Shown here in pieces: positions 1 to 7,704 of a stretch of DNA of 64,000 nt; position 1 is the first letter of the stretch; every line of letters begins with the position of its first letter. Location of the stretch: assembly GCA_900149785.2 (NCBI GenBank), contig FSSI02000016.1:1-64000 (forward strand), read 5' to 3'. The translations under genes and the position numbers were made by a program. Source of the DNA: Sodalinema lacuna_A. GTDB taxonomy: Bacteria; Cyanobacteriota; Cyanobacteriia; Cyanobacteriales; Geitlerinemataceae. Below the pieces are notes generated by a model. That model saw only the letters and a list, made by a program, of their open reading frames with translations, was not told the DNA's origin and ran no database searches.

Positions 1-178
1 GCTCGAATACCAGAAACCGGGTGTCTGATTTTAACTGAATCTAGCTACATCTGGACTAATGTTGCTCGAATACCAGAAACCGGGTGTCTTGGAGACACTC
101 GGTTTCTTACTACTCGGCAATTGCTTGACACCGGGTGTTTGCAAAAACACTGAGTGTCTGACGTCACTCGGTTTCTGG
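1..178. repeat. Direct and inverted repeats with GAAACCGGGTGTCT core
   Basis: A 26-bp sequence occurs at 1-26 and again at 64-89. The second copy runs into an inverted repeat (75-89 with 93-107, 15 bp with one G-T pair and a 3-nt loop). A related imperfect hairpin lies at 127-158, and the arm ACTCGGTTTCT recurs at 166-176. The 16-mer ending in CACTCGGTTTCT at 92-107 is repeated exactly at 1867-1882, so this is a dispersed repeat family. No gene is visible here. The hairpins sit past the 3' end of the minus-strand yggT gene and could also act as a terminator. Confidence 0.8.
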
Positions 179-189
179 TTGGGTTGGGG

Positions 190-468
190 TTAAACGAGGG
201 ACATGAGAAGGCTGGGGACGATGGATTGGACGACTTGTAGGAGTAGGATGGCGAGGATGGCGGAGAAGTCGATGCCGCCGACGGGGGGGATGATGGACCG
301 GAAAATGTTGAGGTAGGGGTCTGTGAGTTGGCTGAGGATGGCTAGGGGAGGCATCGACCAGTCAACGTTGGGAAACCAGGTTAGGAGGATGCGGATGATG
401 AGGAGGGCGAAGTAGATGTTGAAGAAGGTAACTAGGGTTTCGGCGAGAAGGAAGACGATGGATTCCAT
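190..468 (-). CDS. YggT/YlmG family small membrane protein
   Basis: A 92-residue protein with two hydrophobic segments (about residues 4-30 and 66-90) joined by a polar loop carrying the family motif around DPYLNIFRSIIPPVGGIDFS. YggT/YlmG proteins are small inner-membrane or thylakoid proteins. In cyanobacteria and chloroplasts homologues are linked to nucleoid or thylakoid organisation and cytochrome b6 maturation, but the exact role is unsettled. Start is the ATG at 466-468 and the length is normal for the family. It stands alone on the minus strand, 126 bp from the next gene. The family call is secure and the function is not. Confidence 0.9.
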   Translation of the reverse strand: MESIVFLLAETLVTFFNIYFALLIIRILLTWFPNVDWSMPPLAILSQLTDPYLNIFRSIIPPVGGIDFSAILAILLLQVVQSIVPSLLMSLV

Positions 469-594
469 TGTTAGACGGTTTATTTGTGTATTTTTTTTAC
501 AATTACTTGATATCTGGGGCGAGATATGTATCTCGGGGTGAGATATCTGTTGTTATTGTACTCGATCGCCTGAGGGGAGGGTGTGGCGGTTGTC

Positions 595-921
595 CTAGTT
601 GTCGTCGAGGGTGTTGAGGGGGCGATCGCTGCTGGCGGGCTGTTCTTGGCGGTTGACGACGTGGAGTTGTTCGCGAACGTCGTCGATGGTGTCGTTGAGT
701 TGAGCGATTTTGTCTTCGAGGTTGCGTCGGGCGGATTCCATGTTTTCGGGGTTGAGAATGGCGTTGTTGTCCCGTTCAGGAAGCCGATTGCGGCTGTTGT
801 CATCTTTGGGGCCATTTTGGCGGCTGCGGGTCGCGAGAACGGAGCCGAGGACACCGCCAACGACACTGCCGAAGATGGCTCCGGCTAAGAATCCACCTGT
901 AAACCCGTTTCGATTACTCAC
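595..921 (-). CDS. Glycine-zipper, coiled-coil membrane-associated protein
   Basis: A 108-residue hypothetical protein. Residues 7-31 form one glycine-rich membrane segment (GGFLAGAIFGSVVGGVLGSVL pattern) typical of YtxH-like or glycine-zipper proteins. Residues 58-90 are charged and heptad-like (ENMESARRNLEDKIAQLND), suggesting a short coiled coil. The start is GTG at 919-921, supported by a GAGG ribosome-binding site about 10 nt upstream. Small proteins of this design are common in cyanobacteria, often annotated as gas-vesicle-like or YtxH-like without proof of function. No partner is obvious. Confidence 0.75.
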   Translation of the reverse strand: MSNRNGFTGGFLAGAIFGSVVGGVLGSVLATRSRQNGPKDDNSRNRLPERDNNAILNPENMESARRNLEDKIAQLNDTIDDVREQLHVVNRQEQPASSDRPLNTLDDN

Positions 922-1029
922 CGTGATGTTGTCCTCGTTATGCTAGGTCATGCTATGCGATCGCTGTGTGTCAGTTTAGCATTTTTAGGGCCAGGTGGTG
1001 GCTGTGGGGGGCTTGGGGCGATTGGGGGC

Positions 1030-1683
1030 TTAGTCGGTGCCAAAGCTGCGATCACCGGCGTCGCCCAGGCCGGGAATGATGAAGCCGCGATCGTCGATGC
1101 CTTCGTCGATGGTAGCTGAATAGATGACCAGGCCGGGGTGGCGATCGTTGAGTTTTTGCAGGGCGGGGGGGGCGGCGACGATGGAGACGATGCGGAGGCG
1201 ATCGCTGGTTAAGCCCCGGTCCATGAGTAATTCTAGGGTTTGGTCGAGGGTTCCGCCGGTGGCCAGCATGGGTTCGCTAATTAGCAGATGTAAGTCGGGG
1301 GGAAATTCGGCGGGGAGGGTGTTGAGGTAACAACTGGCTTCGAGGGTGGTTTCGTTGCGAACCATCCCCAGGTGATAGATGGTGGCGGCGGGAAGAACCT
1401 CTTGCATTCCTGGGAGGAGAGCGAGGCCGGCCCGGAGGATGGGGGCGATCGCGATGGGGATATCGGAGCGAACAATGGTTCCTTGGGCGGGGGCGAGGGG
1501 CGTTTGTACGCTCACCTGTTGGGTGGGAATCCACTCACGGATGGCTTCGTAGGTCAGCCAACGCCCGAGTTCGGTCATGGCGGTACGAAAGAGAACCGGC
1601 GGGGTGGAGGCTTCACGAGCCATGGTGAGCCAGTTTTGGATCAGGGGATGGGGGGGGACGTAAACTCGCAGTTTGTCGGTCAT
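1030..1683 (-). CDS. upp: Uracil phosphoribosyltransferase
   Basis: Converts uracil and PRPP to UMP in pyrimidine salvage in the cytosol. The 217-residue product has the type I phosphoribosyltransferase signature (EPMLATGGTLDQTLELL; the usual first Asp is Glu here) and the C-terminal uracil-binding region GFIIPGLGDAGDR-FGT. The ATG at 1681-1683 (MTDKLRVYVPPHP) is chosen. The open frame continues upstream to 1932, but that part is only translated heptad repeats (LFPIPCS, LASCLLP), so it is not coding. Length is normal. It is single and convergent with nothing. Confidence 0.93.
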   Translation of the reverse strand: MTDKLRVYVPPHPLIQNWLTMAREASTPPVLFRTAMTELGRWLTYEAIREWIPTQQVSVQTPLAPAQGTIVRSDIPIAIAPILRAGLALLPGMQEVLPAATIYHLGMVRNETTLEASCYLNTLPAEFPPDLHLLISEPMLATGGTLDQTLELLMDRGLTSDRLRIVSIVAAPPALQKLNDRHPGLVIYSATIDEGIDDRGFIIPGLGDAGDRSFGTD

Positions 1684-1718
1684 GGGTTGGTTGTTTGGGG
1701 ATAGGGGTATTTTAGGGA

Positions 1719-1807
1719 GGCAAGAGGCAAGAGGCAAGAGGCAAGAGGCAAGAGAAGGGAACAGGGAACAGGGAATAGGGAATAGGGAACAGGGAATGGG
1801 GAACAGG
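1719..1807. repeat. Heptad tandem repeats (GGCAAGA)n then (GGGAACA)n
   Basis: About five GGCAAGA units (1719-1753) are followed by about seven GGGAACA/GGGAATA units (1757-1807). The same two-part block, in the same order, appears at 9351-9415, 33974-34124, 22857-22941 (GGGAACA part only) and 59968-60014 (GGCAAGA part only). Heptanucleotide short tandem repeats (STRR) are known in filamentous cyanobacteria. Here the block sits between upp and the BaiN-like gene. Confidence 0.9.
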
Positions 1808-1822
1808 TTAGGGTCTGGTATC

Positions 1823-1850
1823 GTAGGGGCGAAAAATTTTTCGCCCCTAC
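1823..1850. repeat. 28-bp perfect palindrome
   Basis: GTAGGGGCGAAAAA followed by its exact reverse complement TTTTTCGCCCCTAC, with no spacer. It would form a strong hairpin in RNA from either strand. The 16-mer at 1867-1882, shared with 92-107, follows directly. It looks like a dispersed cyanobacterial palindromic element placed between the heptad repeats and the 3' end of the BaiN-like gene. A diverged relative, with GAGGCGAACGGCTGTTCG, lies inside the MITE-like element at 45930-46028. Confidence 0.85.
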
Positions 1851-1898
1851 ATTGGTGGTTGGGATTGAGACACTCGGTTTCTGTCTTTGGGCTGGGGG

Positions 1899-3158
1899 TT
1901 AGGGTTGGGCTAGGGCTTGGCCGGCCAGCCAACTGGTGGTCCAGGCGTTTTGGAAGTTGAAGCCGCCGGTGATGCCGTCGATGTCGAGGAGTTCTCCGGC
2001 GAGGTACAGATGGGGACAGATGCGACTTTCTAGGGTTTTGAAGTTGATTTCTTTGAGGTTGATGCCGCCGCAGGTGACGAATTCGTCTTTGAAGATGCCT
2101 TTGCCGCTGAGGGGATATTGACTCTGGAGGAGTTGCTGGTTGAGGCGGTTCATGGCTTTTTTGGAGAGTTCGGCCCAGCGGGTTTGAGGGGCAATTTCGA
2201 CGGCGTTGAGGTGGTAGTTCCAGAGTCGTCGGGATAGGGGAATGGGGGAAAAACTCCCTAGGGTTTTGCGGGGGTGGTCGGTTTTTTGGCGGTGATAGAT
2301 CTGATGGAGGGTTTCGGGGTTGTGTTGGGGGAGCCAGTTAAGACGGATTGAGGTTCGATAGTGGCAGTCGTGGAGGGTTCTGGCACCCCAGGCGGAGAGT
2401 TTGAGGACGGCGGGACCGCTGAGTCCCCAATGGGTAATCAGGAGAGGACCCTGTTGTTTGAGGTGATGTTGTTTGAGGTGGTGTTGTTTGAGTTGCTGTT
2501 GTTTGAGGTGGTTATCAGGGAGGGAAATCTCGACGTTGGGGACGCTGATGCCGGCCAGTTGGGTGAGTTGGGGGTCGCGGATGTTGAAGGTAAAGAGGGA
2601 GGGGACGGGGGGAATGAGACTGTGGCCGAGGCTTTGGGCGAAGCGATAGCCGCTGGGATGGCTACCGGTGGCCAACAGGAGGCGATCGCACTCCCGTGGG
2701 TCTCCATGACGTAAGCTGACTCTAAAGCCCCCAGAATGACGCTCAACGGCTTGGACGGGGGTTTGGGTTTCTAGGGTGATGCCGGCCTGTTGGGCGGTGT
2801 GTAGGAGACATTGGGCGATGGTGTCGGAGTCGTCGGTGGTGGGAAACATCCGTCCGTCGGCTTCGGTTTTGAGGGAAACACCGTGATTCTGGAACCATTG
2901 GATGGTGTGGCGGGGTTGGAAGCGGCTAAAGGGACCTCGTAGGGCTTTGGACCCGCGAGGATAGTGTTGGGCGAGTTCTTTGGGGTCGAAACAGGCATGG
3001 GTGACGTTGCAGCGTCCTCCGCCAGAGATACGCACTTTGTGGAGGGGATGGCGGCTGGCTTCGAGGATGGTGATGGAGAGGTTGGGGTTGTGGGTGGTGG
3101 CGGCGATGGCCCCGAAGAATCCGGCGGCTCCACCGCCGATGATGATGATGCGTTGCAC
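1899..3158 (-). CDS. BaiN/HI0933 (YhiN)-family FAD-dependent oxidoreductase
   Basis: A 419-residue flavoprotein of the HI0933/BaiN family. The N-terminal dinucleotide-binding motif IIIGGGAAGFFGAI and the family motif KVRISGGGRCNVTH are clear. THWGLSGPAVL lies mid-protein, and the C-terminal FAD motif (CGGINLKEIN, then AGELLDIDGITGGFNFQNAW) is intact. The substrate of most family members is unknown. Odd feature: just before GPLLITHWG the chain carries four LKQ(H/Q)(H/Q) pentads, encoded by a 15-bp tandem repeat at 2454-2513 that the family does not normally have. The repeat keeps frame, so the enzyme is probably still functional. Confidence 0.9.
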   Translation of the reverse strand: MQRIIIIGGGAAGFFGAIAATTHNPNLSITILEASRHPLHKVRISGGGRCNVTHACFDPKELAQHYPRGSKALRGPFSRFQPRHTIQWFQNHGVSLKTEADGRMFPTTDDSDTIAQCLLHTAQQAGITLETQTPVQAVERHSGGFRVSLRHGDPRECDRLLLATGSHPSGYRFAQSLGHSLIPPVPSLFTFNIRDPQLTQLAGISVPNVEISLPDNHLKQQQLKQHHLKQHHLKQQGPLLITHWGLSGPAVLKLSAWGARTLHDCHYRTSIRLNWLPQHNPETLHQIYHRQKTDHPRKTLGSFSPIPLSRRLWNYHLNAVEIAPQTRWAELSKKAMNRLNQQLLQSQYPLSGKGIFKDEFVTCGGINLKEINFKTLESRICPHLYLAGELLDIDGITGGFNFQNAWTTSWLAGQALAQP

Positions 3159-3301
3159 GTTGGTTGCTGACTAGGGATCTGTTATTGGGGGAGGTGTGGT
3201 CGGGGTCTGAGTGGGACTGCTATCAAAAAATTTGGGTTTAAAACCCCGCCCTTCTAAGGCGGCTTGGTAGTAAAATGTCCAGTGAAGATGAAACGGCCCA
3301 A

Positions 3302-4525
3302 ATGACACTTCGAGCGTTCCGATATCGCTTCTATCCGACTCCCGAGCAAGAGTCCCTCTTGCGCCGAACTCTCGGGTGCGTGCGGCTCGTCTACAACAAA
3401 GCGTTGGAAGCGAGATCCCACGCCTGGAAAGAGCGACAGGAAAAGCTGAGGTATCGCGAAACCTCGAGGATGTTAACGCAGTGGAAGCAAAAAAAGGAAT
3501 GGCAGTTTCTCACAGAAGTCTCTGCGGTTCCCCTCCAGCAAGGATTGCGTCACCTCGATCAGGGATATTCTAACTTTTTCGCCGGACGTGCCAGATCTCC
3601 CCGTTTCAAAAAGAAACGAAACGGAGGAAGTGCCGAATTCACTAAAGCGGCGTTTCGCTGGCGAGACGGTTCTCTGTATTTGGCAAAAAGTAAAGACCCC
3701 CTCGATATCCGATGGAGTCGTCAACTTCCCAAAGGTTCAGACCCCTCGACCGTCACGGTGCGACTCGACCCCTCGGGACGATGGCACATCTCTATTTTGG
3801 TGGACGACAACACCATCAAGCCGCTTCCCAAATCCGAGAAAAGCGTTGGTGTCGATGTGGGAATCGCCCACCTCGCCATCACTTCCGATGGTGAGAAGGT
3901 GGAGAATCCTCGCCACCTGACGAAGCACTACAGACGCCTGAGACGCGCTCAAAAATCCCTGTCTCGTAAGATGAAGGGTTCGCGGAATCGAGAGAAGGCG
4001 CGTCGTCAAGTTGCCAAGATTCACGAAGAAATTCGCGATTCGAGGAGCGACTACCTGCACAAGCTGACAACCCGCCTCGTTCGTGAGAACCAAACGATTG
4101 TGGTGGAAGACTTGTCGGTTAAAGGGATGGTGAGAAATCACAAACTTGCTAAACATATCTCTGATTGTGCCTGGGGAAAGTTGGTCAACCAACTAGACTA
4201 TAAATGTCAGTGGTACGGACGAACGCTCGTCAAGGTAGATCGATGGTTCCCGAGTAGTAAGTTGTGTTCGAGTTGCGGACACAAAGCCGATTCGATGCCG
4301 TTGAGTGTTAGAGCGTGGACTTGTCCCTTATGCGGGACGGTTCACGATCGCGATATCAACGCCGCACAGAATCTCTTGGCGGTGGGACACACCGTTACAG
4401 CCTGTGGAGCGAGTGTAAGTCTTGAAGGACATTGTTCTAGAGAGCAACTGCGAAAAACTCGGATGAGAAAGAAGCAGGAACCTAAATCGCGAGGTTTAGG
4501 AATCACCGTCCTTCCAGGGCGGTGA
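3302..4525 (+). CDS. tnpB: RNA-guided nuclease TnpB (IS605 OrfB)
   Basis: About 407 residues, full length for TnpB. It has an N-terminal helix-turn-helix-like part (FRYRFYPTPEQ..LVYNKALE) and a complete RuvC triad in GVDVGIAHLA, VVEDLSVKGM and DRDINAAQN, which are Asp185, Glu269 and Asp351 counting from the ATG at 3302. A zinc ribbon (CSSCG..CPLCG) lies between the last two. The ATG at 3302 (MTLRAFRYR) is preferred over a GTG or ATG further up because homologues begin there. TnpB proteins are RNA-guided DNA nucleases that favour retention of the element. The stop codon (4523-4525) directly follows the right-end hairpin, as usual. It looks intact. Confidence 0.93.
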   Translation: MTLRAFRYRFYPTPEQESLLRRTLGCVRLVYNKALEARSHAWKERQEKLRYRETSRMLTQWKQKKEWQFLTEVSAVPLQQGLRHLDQGYSNFFAGRARSPRFKKKRNGGSAEFTKAAFRWRDGSLYLAKSKDPLDIRWSRQLPKGSDPSTVTVRLDPSGRWHISILVDDNTIKPLPKSEKSVGVDVGIAHLAITSDGEKVENPRHLTKHYRRLRRAQKSLSRKMKGSRNREKARRQVAKIHEEIRDSRSDYLHKLTTRLVRENQTIVVEDLSVKGMVRNHKLAKHISDCAWGKLVNQLDYKCQWYGRTLVKVDRWFPSSKLCSSCGHKADSMPLSVRAWTCPLCGTVHDRDINAAQNLLAVGHTVTACGASVSLEGHCSREQLRKTRMRKKQEPKSRGLGITVLPGR

Positions 4526-4534
4526 GGATGTCAA
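4400..4534 (+). ncRNA. Probable omega RNA (reRNA) of the TnpB element
   Basis: In IS605-group elements the guide RNA comes from the 3' end of tnpB and the right end, and the guide is copied from flanking DNA. Here the tnpB 3' end, the right-end hairpin (4506-4522) and GAGGATGTCAA are in the expected order, so the guide would start near 4535 (ATTAACAGGCGATCGCC). The 5' boundary is a guess. Nothing but position and the hairpin supports it. Confidence 0.35.
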
Positions 4535-4566
4535 ATTAACAGGCGATCGCCTACCTGATTCTAGTC

Positions 4567-4941
4567 ATGTTTATATCGTTACTGTTAGTGGCTTCGATGA
4601 GTTGGACGCCGATTCCTGAGTTGGCGGGCCAGGGGGTGGTACTGAGTCAACAGATTGGGGATGGGGTGGGAGAGGCCTGTCGTCGGGTGGCGATCGCAAC
4701 CGATCAGACGTTATACCTGTATCCTCGCCCAGTGATGACGGGGGATGGAAATACTCGGGGGGAAACGGCGATTGTGGGGGTATTCTCCGATGAACAAGTT
4801 CAGTTGCTACGGGCTGATGTTCCCGGTGTCGATGGGGATGAGCGATTGTGGCATGAAATCATCGATAGTATCGGCAATCGAGGCTATATTTTGGCCTTTG
4901 ATCCGACGACGGGACAATCGACGTTACGCTTTTGTCCTTAA
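4567..4941 (+). CDS. Small exported protein, SH3-like
   Basis: A 124-residue hypothetical protein. The first 12 residues are hydrophobic (MFISLLLVASMSW), suggesting export with a short or atypical signal. The rest alternates beta-strand-like stretches (VAIATDQTLYLYPRP, ETAIVGVFSDEQVQLL, RGYILAFDP) and has two cysteines, one near residue 38 and one next to the C-terminus. The pattern recalls bacterial SH3-type small secreted proteins of cyanobacteria. Its stop overlaps the stop of the convergent pstB by 3-4 bp. No function can be assigned. Confidence 0.6.
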   Translation: MFISLLLVASMSWTPIPELAGQGVVLSQQIGDGVGEACRRVAIATDQTLYLYPRPVMTGDGNTRGETAIVGVFSDEQVQLLRADVPGVDGDERLWHEIIDSIGNRGYILAFDPTTGQSTLRFCP

Positions 4942-5807
4942 CCGCGACGACCGCTGAGATAGGCTTGGGTGAGAGGATGGCTGGGTTGGCTGAATAGATC
5001 AGCGGTGGTCCCAACTTCAATCAATTGTCCGGCCCCGTCAACCCACCAGAAGACGGCTAGGCGATCGGCTAGGCGACGGGCTTGGGCGAGATTATGGGTG
5101 ACAATGGCCACGGTGTAGTGTCCCCGTAGGCGGGCGATCGCAGTTTCGACGGTTTCGCTGGCGATGGGATCGAGGGCGCTACAGGGTTCGTCGAGGAGGA
5201 GAATTTGTGGTTTGAGGGCGAGGGTTCGGGCGAGACATAACCGTTGTTGTTGTCCTCCAGACAGGGCTTGGGCGGGGCTGTTGAGGCGGTCTTTCACTTC
5301 GTTCCAGAGTCCGGCATCTCGTAGGGCGTCTTCGATGAGGCGATCGCGTTCTTGAGGATGGCGCACTCCATGTTCGCGCAGGGGAAAGGCGAGGTTTTGG
5401 TAAATCGAGAGGGGAAAGGGGGTGGGTTCTTGGAACACCATGCCAATTTTACGGCGTAGGCGGGTGGGGGCGACGGTTTGAATATCGCAGTCGGGGCGAT
5501 CGCAGATGGGATCGCAGTCTTGCAGGTGAACGGTTCCTGAGAGATGGCTATTGGGGGTCAGTTCGTTGAGGCGATTGAGACAGGTAAGAAAGCTACTTTT
5601 GCCACACCCTGATGGCCCGACAATGGCTAAAATCTCACCGGAAGAAATGGAGAGACTGATATCACGAAATGCAGGTTTATTGCCATATTTTAGACTCAAG
5701 GATTTTGTATAGAGTCTCGGAGGTGGTACATTTTCTGTTGACTCGAATTGAGTTGATTGACTCTTGAATTTAAATGGATTTTTTGTGGATTTAAAAATAT
5801 CAAGCAT
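4938..5807 (-). CDS. pstB: Phosphate ABC transporter ATP-binding protein
   Basis: ATPase of the high-affinity phosphate importer PstSCAB. The 289-residue chain has Walker A GPSGCGKSS, Q-loop VFQEP, signature LSGGQQQR, Walker B ILLLDEPCSALD and the switch His in IVTHNLAQARR. The CSALDP text after Walker B is typical of PstB. The first about 30 residues (Lys-, Ser- and Phe-rich) lie before the ABC fold and are longer than in most PstB, so a later start is possible. It is the last gene of pstS-pstC-pstA-pstB, 108 bp after pstA. Confidence 0.93.
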   Translation of the reverse strand: MLDIFKSTKNPFKFKSQSTQFESTENVPPPRLYTKSLSLKYGNKPAFRDISLSISSGEILAIVGPSGCGKSSFLTCLNRLNELTPNSHLSGTVHLQDCDPICDRPDCDIQTVAPTRLRRKIGMVFQEPTPFPLSIYQNLAFPLREHGVRHPQERDRLIEDALRDAGLWNEVKDRLNSPAQALSGGQQQRLCLARTLALKPQILLLDEPCSALDPIASETVETAIARLRGHYTVAIVTHNLAQARRLADRLAVFWWVDGAGQLIEVGTTADLFSQPSHPLTQAYLSGRRG

Positions 5808-5915
5808 GGAATTTAAAGGTTAAGGCAACAAAAAAGGTTTTATCCAGGGAGTTTAGGTCTAAAAAATTATGTGCTTTGGTGCAATTTGAATGAGTTGAGA
5901 TGGGTGATTTTATTT

Positions 5916-6779
5916 CTATTTGTTTACCCATGATGTCACGGCCATGACAATGCTGTTGATAATGAGTAATAATCCGACCAAAACCAGGGCTGTGCTAGAG
6001 GCAGCTGCTTCGCCGCCGGGGATGTTGAGGGCTAAATCGTAAATATGAATCGAGAGCGATCGCCCGGAATCCCAAATTGAATCCGGCATTCGAGTAACAT
6101 AGCCACTGGTGAAAATCAGGGCGGCTGTTTCGGCCATAGCGCGTCCTAATCCGAGGAGAACTCCAACGGATAATCCCGGTAGGGCTACGGGCAAAATAAT
6201 GACTCGTAATAGGGCAGTTTTAGACAGTCCTAAGCCAGCTCCAACCTGGCGATAAGATTGGGAAACGGTTTGTAAGGCATCTTGGCTAGTGCGAACAGTA
6301 ATGGGCAAGATCATACAGGCCAGAGTAAGTCCTCCTGAAAGAATGGAAAAGCCGAAACCCAAGGCTTGAGAAAAAACGGCATTGCCAAATAAACCGAAGA
6401 CAATTGAGGGCATGGCGGCCAGGATATCTAAACTGACGTTAATGCTATGGTCGAGTTTGGGGTGCGATCGCGCAAACTCAGTCAGCCAGAGGGCAGTTCC
6501 CAATCCTAGGGGTAAGGCGACGGCTAAACTAATGCCCACAATCCACACGGTGGACAGTAAGATCGGTAAAATGCCACCACGACGGCCCGCATCTTCAGGA
6601 ACGGTACTGATAAAGGCCCAACTGAGATGAGGAAGTCCCTGTTTAACGATATCCCAGAGGAGCCAGGCCAACAGGGAGAGGATGAGGGCAAAGGTGGCCC
6701 AGACGAGAAGGGCGATGAGGACATCGATGCGATCCCGAGGTGGTTGTAAGGAGTCTTGTGTAAAGGGTTTAACGGCCAT
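5916..6779 (-). CDS. pstA: Phosphate ABC transporter permease PstA
   Basis: A 287-residue inner-membrane permease with about six membrane segments. It has the ABC coupling (EAA) loop in the middle (QTVSQSYRQVGAGLGLSKTALLRVIILP) and the characteristic GRAMAETAALIFTSG stretch. It pairs with PstC to form the phosphate channel. Its start (MAVKPFTQDS) overlaps the 3' end of pstC by 11 bp, indicating translational coupling. Length and features are normal for the family. Confidence 0.93.
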   Translation of the reverse strand: MAVKPFTQDSLQPPRDRIDVLIALLVWATFALILSLLAWLLWDIVKQGLPHLSWAFISTVPEDAGRRGGILPILLSTVWIVGISLAVALPLGLGTALWLTEFARSHPKLDHSINVSLDILAAMPSIVFGLFGNAVFSQALGFGFSILSGGLTLACMILPITVRTSQDALQTVSQSYRQVGAGLGLSKTALLRVIILPVALPGLSVGVLLGLGRAMAETAALIFTSGYVTRMPDSIWDSGRSLSIHIYDLALNIPGGEAAASSTALVLVGLLLIINSIVMAVTSWVNK

Positions 6780-7704
6780 GACGTAGAGCCTCCTGTTGAC
6801 GGGCGATCGCCAGCATCACCATAAATCCGGCTATCATGAGGCTGAGTAGGAGGCCACTGACAAAAAGGGCGCCTCGATGAGTATCGGTGGCATAGGCCAT
6901 TTCGAGGGCAATGTTGGCGGTGAGGGTTCGCATCGAGTCGAACAGACTTTGAGGAATTTGGACGACATTGCCCGACACCATCAATACGGCCATGGTCTCA
7001 CCGATCGCTCGCCCGGCCCCTAAAACGATACCCATGAGGATGCCGGACTTGGCGGAGGGTAAAACAGCCCCTCGCAGGGTTGCCCAGCGTCCTAAGCCCA
7101 AGGAGGCGGCGGTATGGCGATAACTGAGGGGAACTTGGGCGACGGCACTATCGGCGACGAGGGCGATGGTAGGGAGAATCATCAGGGCCAGAATCAGGGA
7201 ACCTGCTAATAAACTGGCCCCTGGGGGTTGCCAATGGTTAATGAGGGGGACGAGGGTGACAAGGCCCCAAAAGCCAAAGACGACGGAAGGAATCCCGGCG
7301 AGGAGCTGTAAGATGCGTCGATGGAGGTTTGCCAGCCAAGGGGGAGCATAGTCATGGCAAAATAAGGCTGAGGCGATGCCTAGGGGGACGGATACCAATA
7401 CAGAAATCAGGGTGACGAGGAGGGAGCCAATCAGTAGAGCAAGCACTCCGTATTCGCCGTCTAGGGGCTGCCAGCGAGCGTGAGAGAGAAACTGCCAGAG
7501 GCTAATCTGATTGAGGAGGGGTAGGGATTCTTGAATCAGGAACAGAATCATGCCCAGGAGAATGAGTCCTGAGATCATGGCAAGAATTTGGGCGATCGCC
7601 CCGATCAGCGTATCAACAGTCCAGGGCGATTCGTTGGTGGTCTGACGACTGGGTTTACTGAACTGGAACAACGTTTTGAGCTTCGATAAGATCATGGACA
7701 GCAT
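6769..7704 (-). CDS. pstC: Phosphate ABC transporter permease PstC
   Basis: Permease partner of PstA, about 311 residues with six membrane segments. It has the PstC hallmarks VPLGIASALFCHDYAPP, IPSVVFGFWGL and GAGRAIGETMAVLMVSGN. The frame stays open to 7806, but that stretch reads through the 3' end of pstS in another frame and looks like a chance extension. An ATG at 7702-7704 (or 7693-7695) is the likely start. No good ribosome-binding site is seen, so the start is uncertain. Either choice leaves pstC overlapping pstS by about 40-50 bp, which is unusually long. Confidence 0.88.
   Translation of the reverse strand: MLSMILSKLKTLFQFSKPSRQTTNESPWTVDTLIGAIAQILAMISGLILLGMILFLIQESLPLLNQISLWQFLSHARWQPLDGEYGVLALLIGSLLVTLISVLVSVPLGIASALFCHDYAPPWLANLHRRILQLLAGIPSVVFGFWGLVTLVPLINHWQPPGASLLAGSLILALMILPTIALVADSAVAQVPLSYRHTAASLGLGRWATLRGAVLPSAKSGILMGIVLGAGRAIGETMAVLMVSGNVVQIPQSLFDSMRTLTANIALEMAYATDTHRGALFVSGLLLSLMIAGFMVMLAIARQQEALRHGR

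Larger units (their letters stand above)
3241..4534 (+). mobile_element. IS200/IS605-group element carrying only TnpB (IS1341 type)
   Basis: A single tnpB gene is flanked by small subterminal hairpins of near-identical form: left CCGCCCTTCTAAGGCGG at 3246-3262 and right CCGTCCTTCCAGGGCGG at 4506-4522. No TnpA (Y1 transposase) gene is present, so the copy would depend on TnpA from elsewhere. Ends are estimated. The left is just after the TTTAAA run near 3238-3243, and the right is placed after TCAA at 4531-4534, by analogy with other family members. The element lies between the BaiN-like gene and a small secreted-protein gene. Confidence 0.75.

Noticed and set aside
583..888. Val/Gly-rich frame opposite the glycine-zipper gene
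   Set aside because: Antisense shadow of the minus-strand gene at 595-921.
1684..1932. N-terminal extension of uracil phosphoribosyltransferase
   Set aside because: It translates heptad repeats (LFPIPCS, LASCLLP); homologues start at the internal ATG at 1683.
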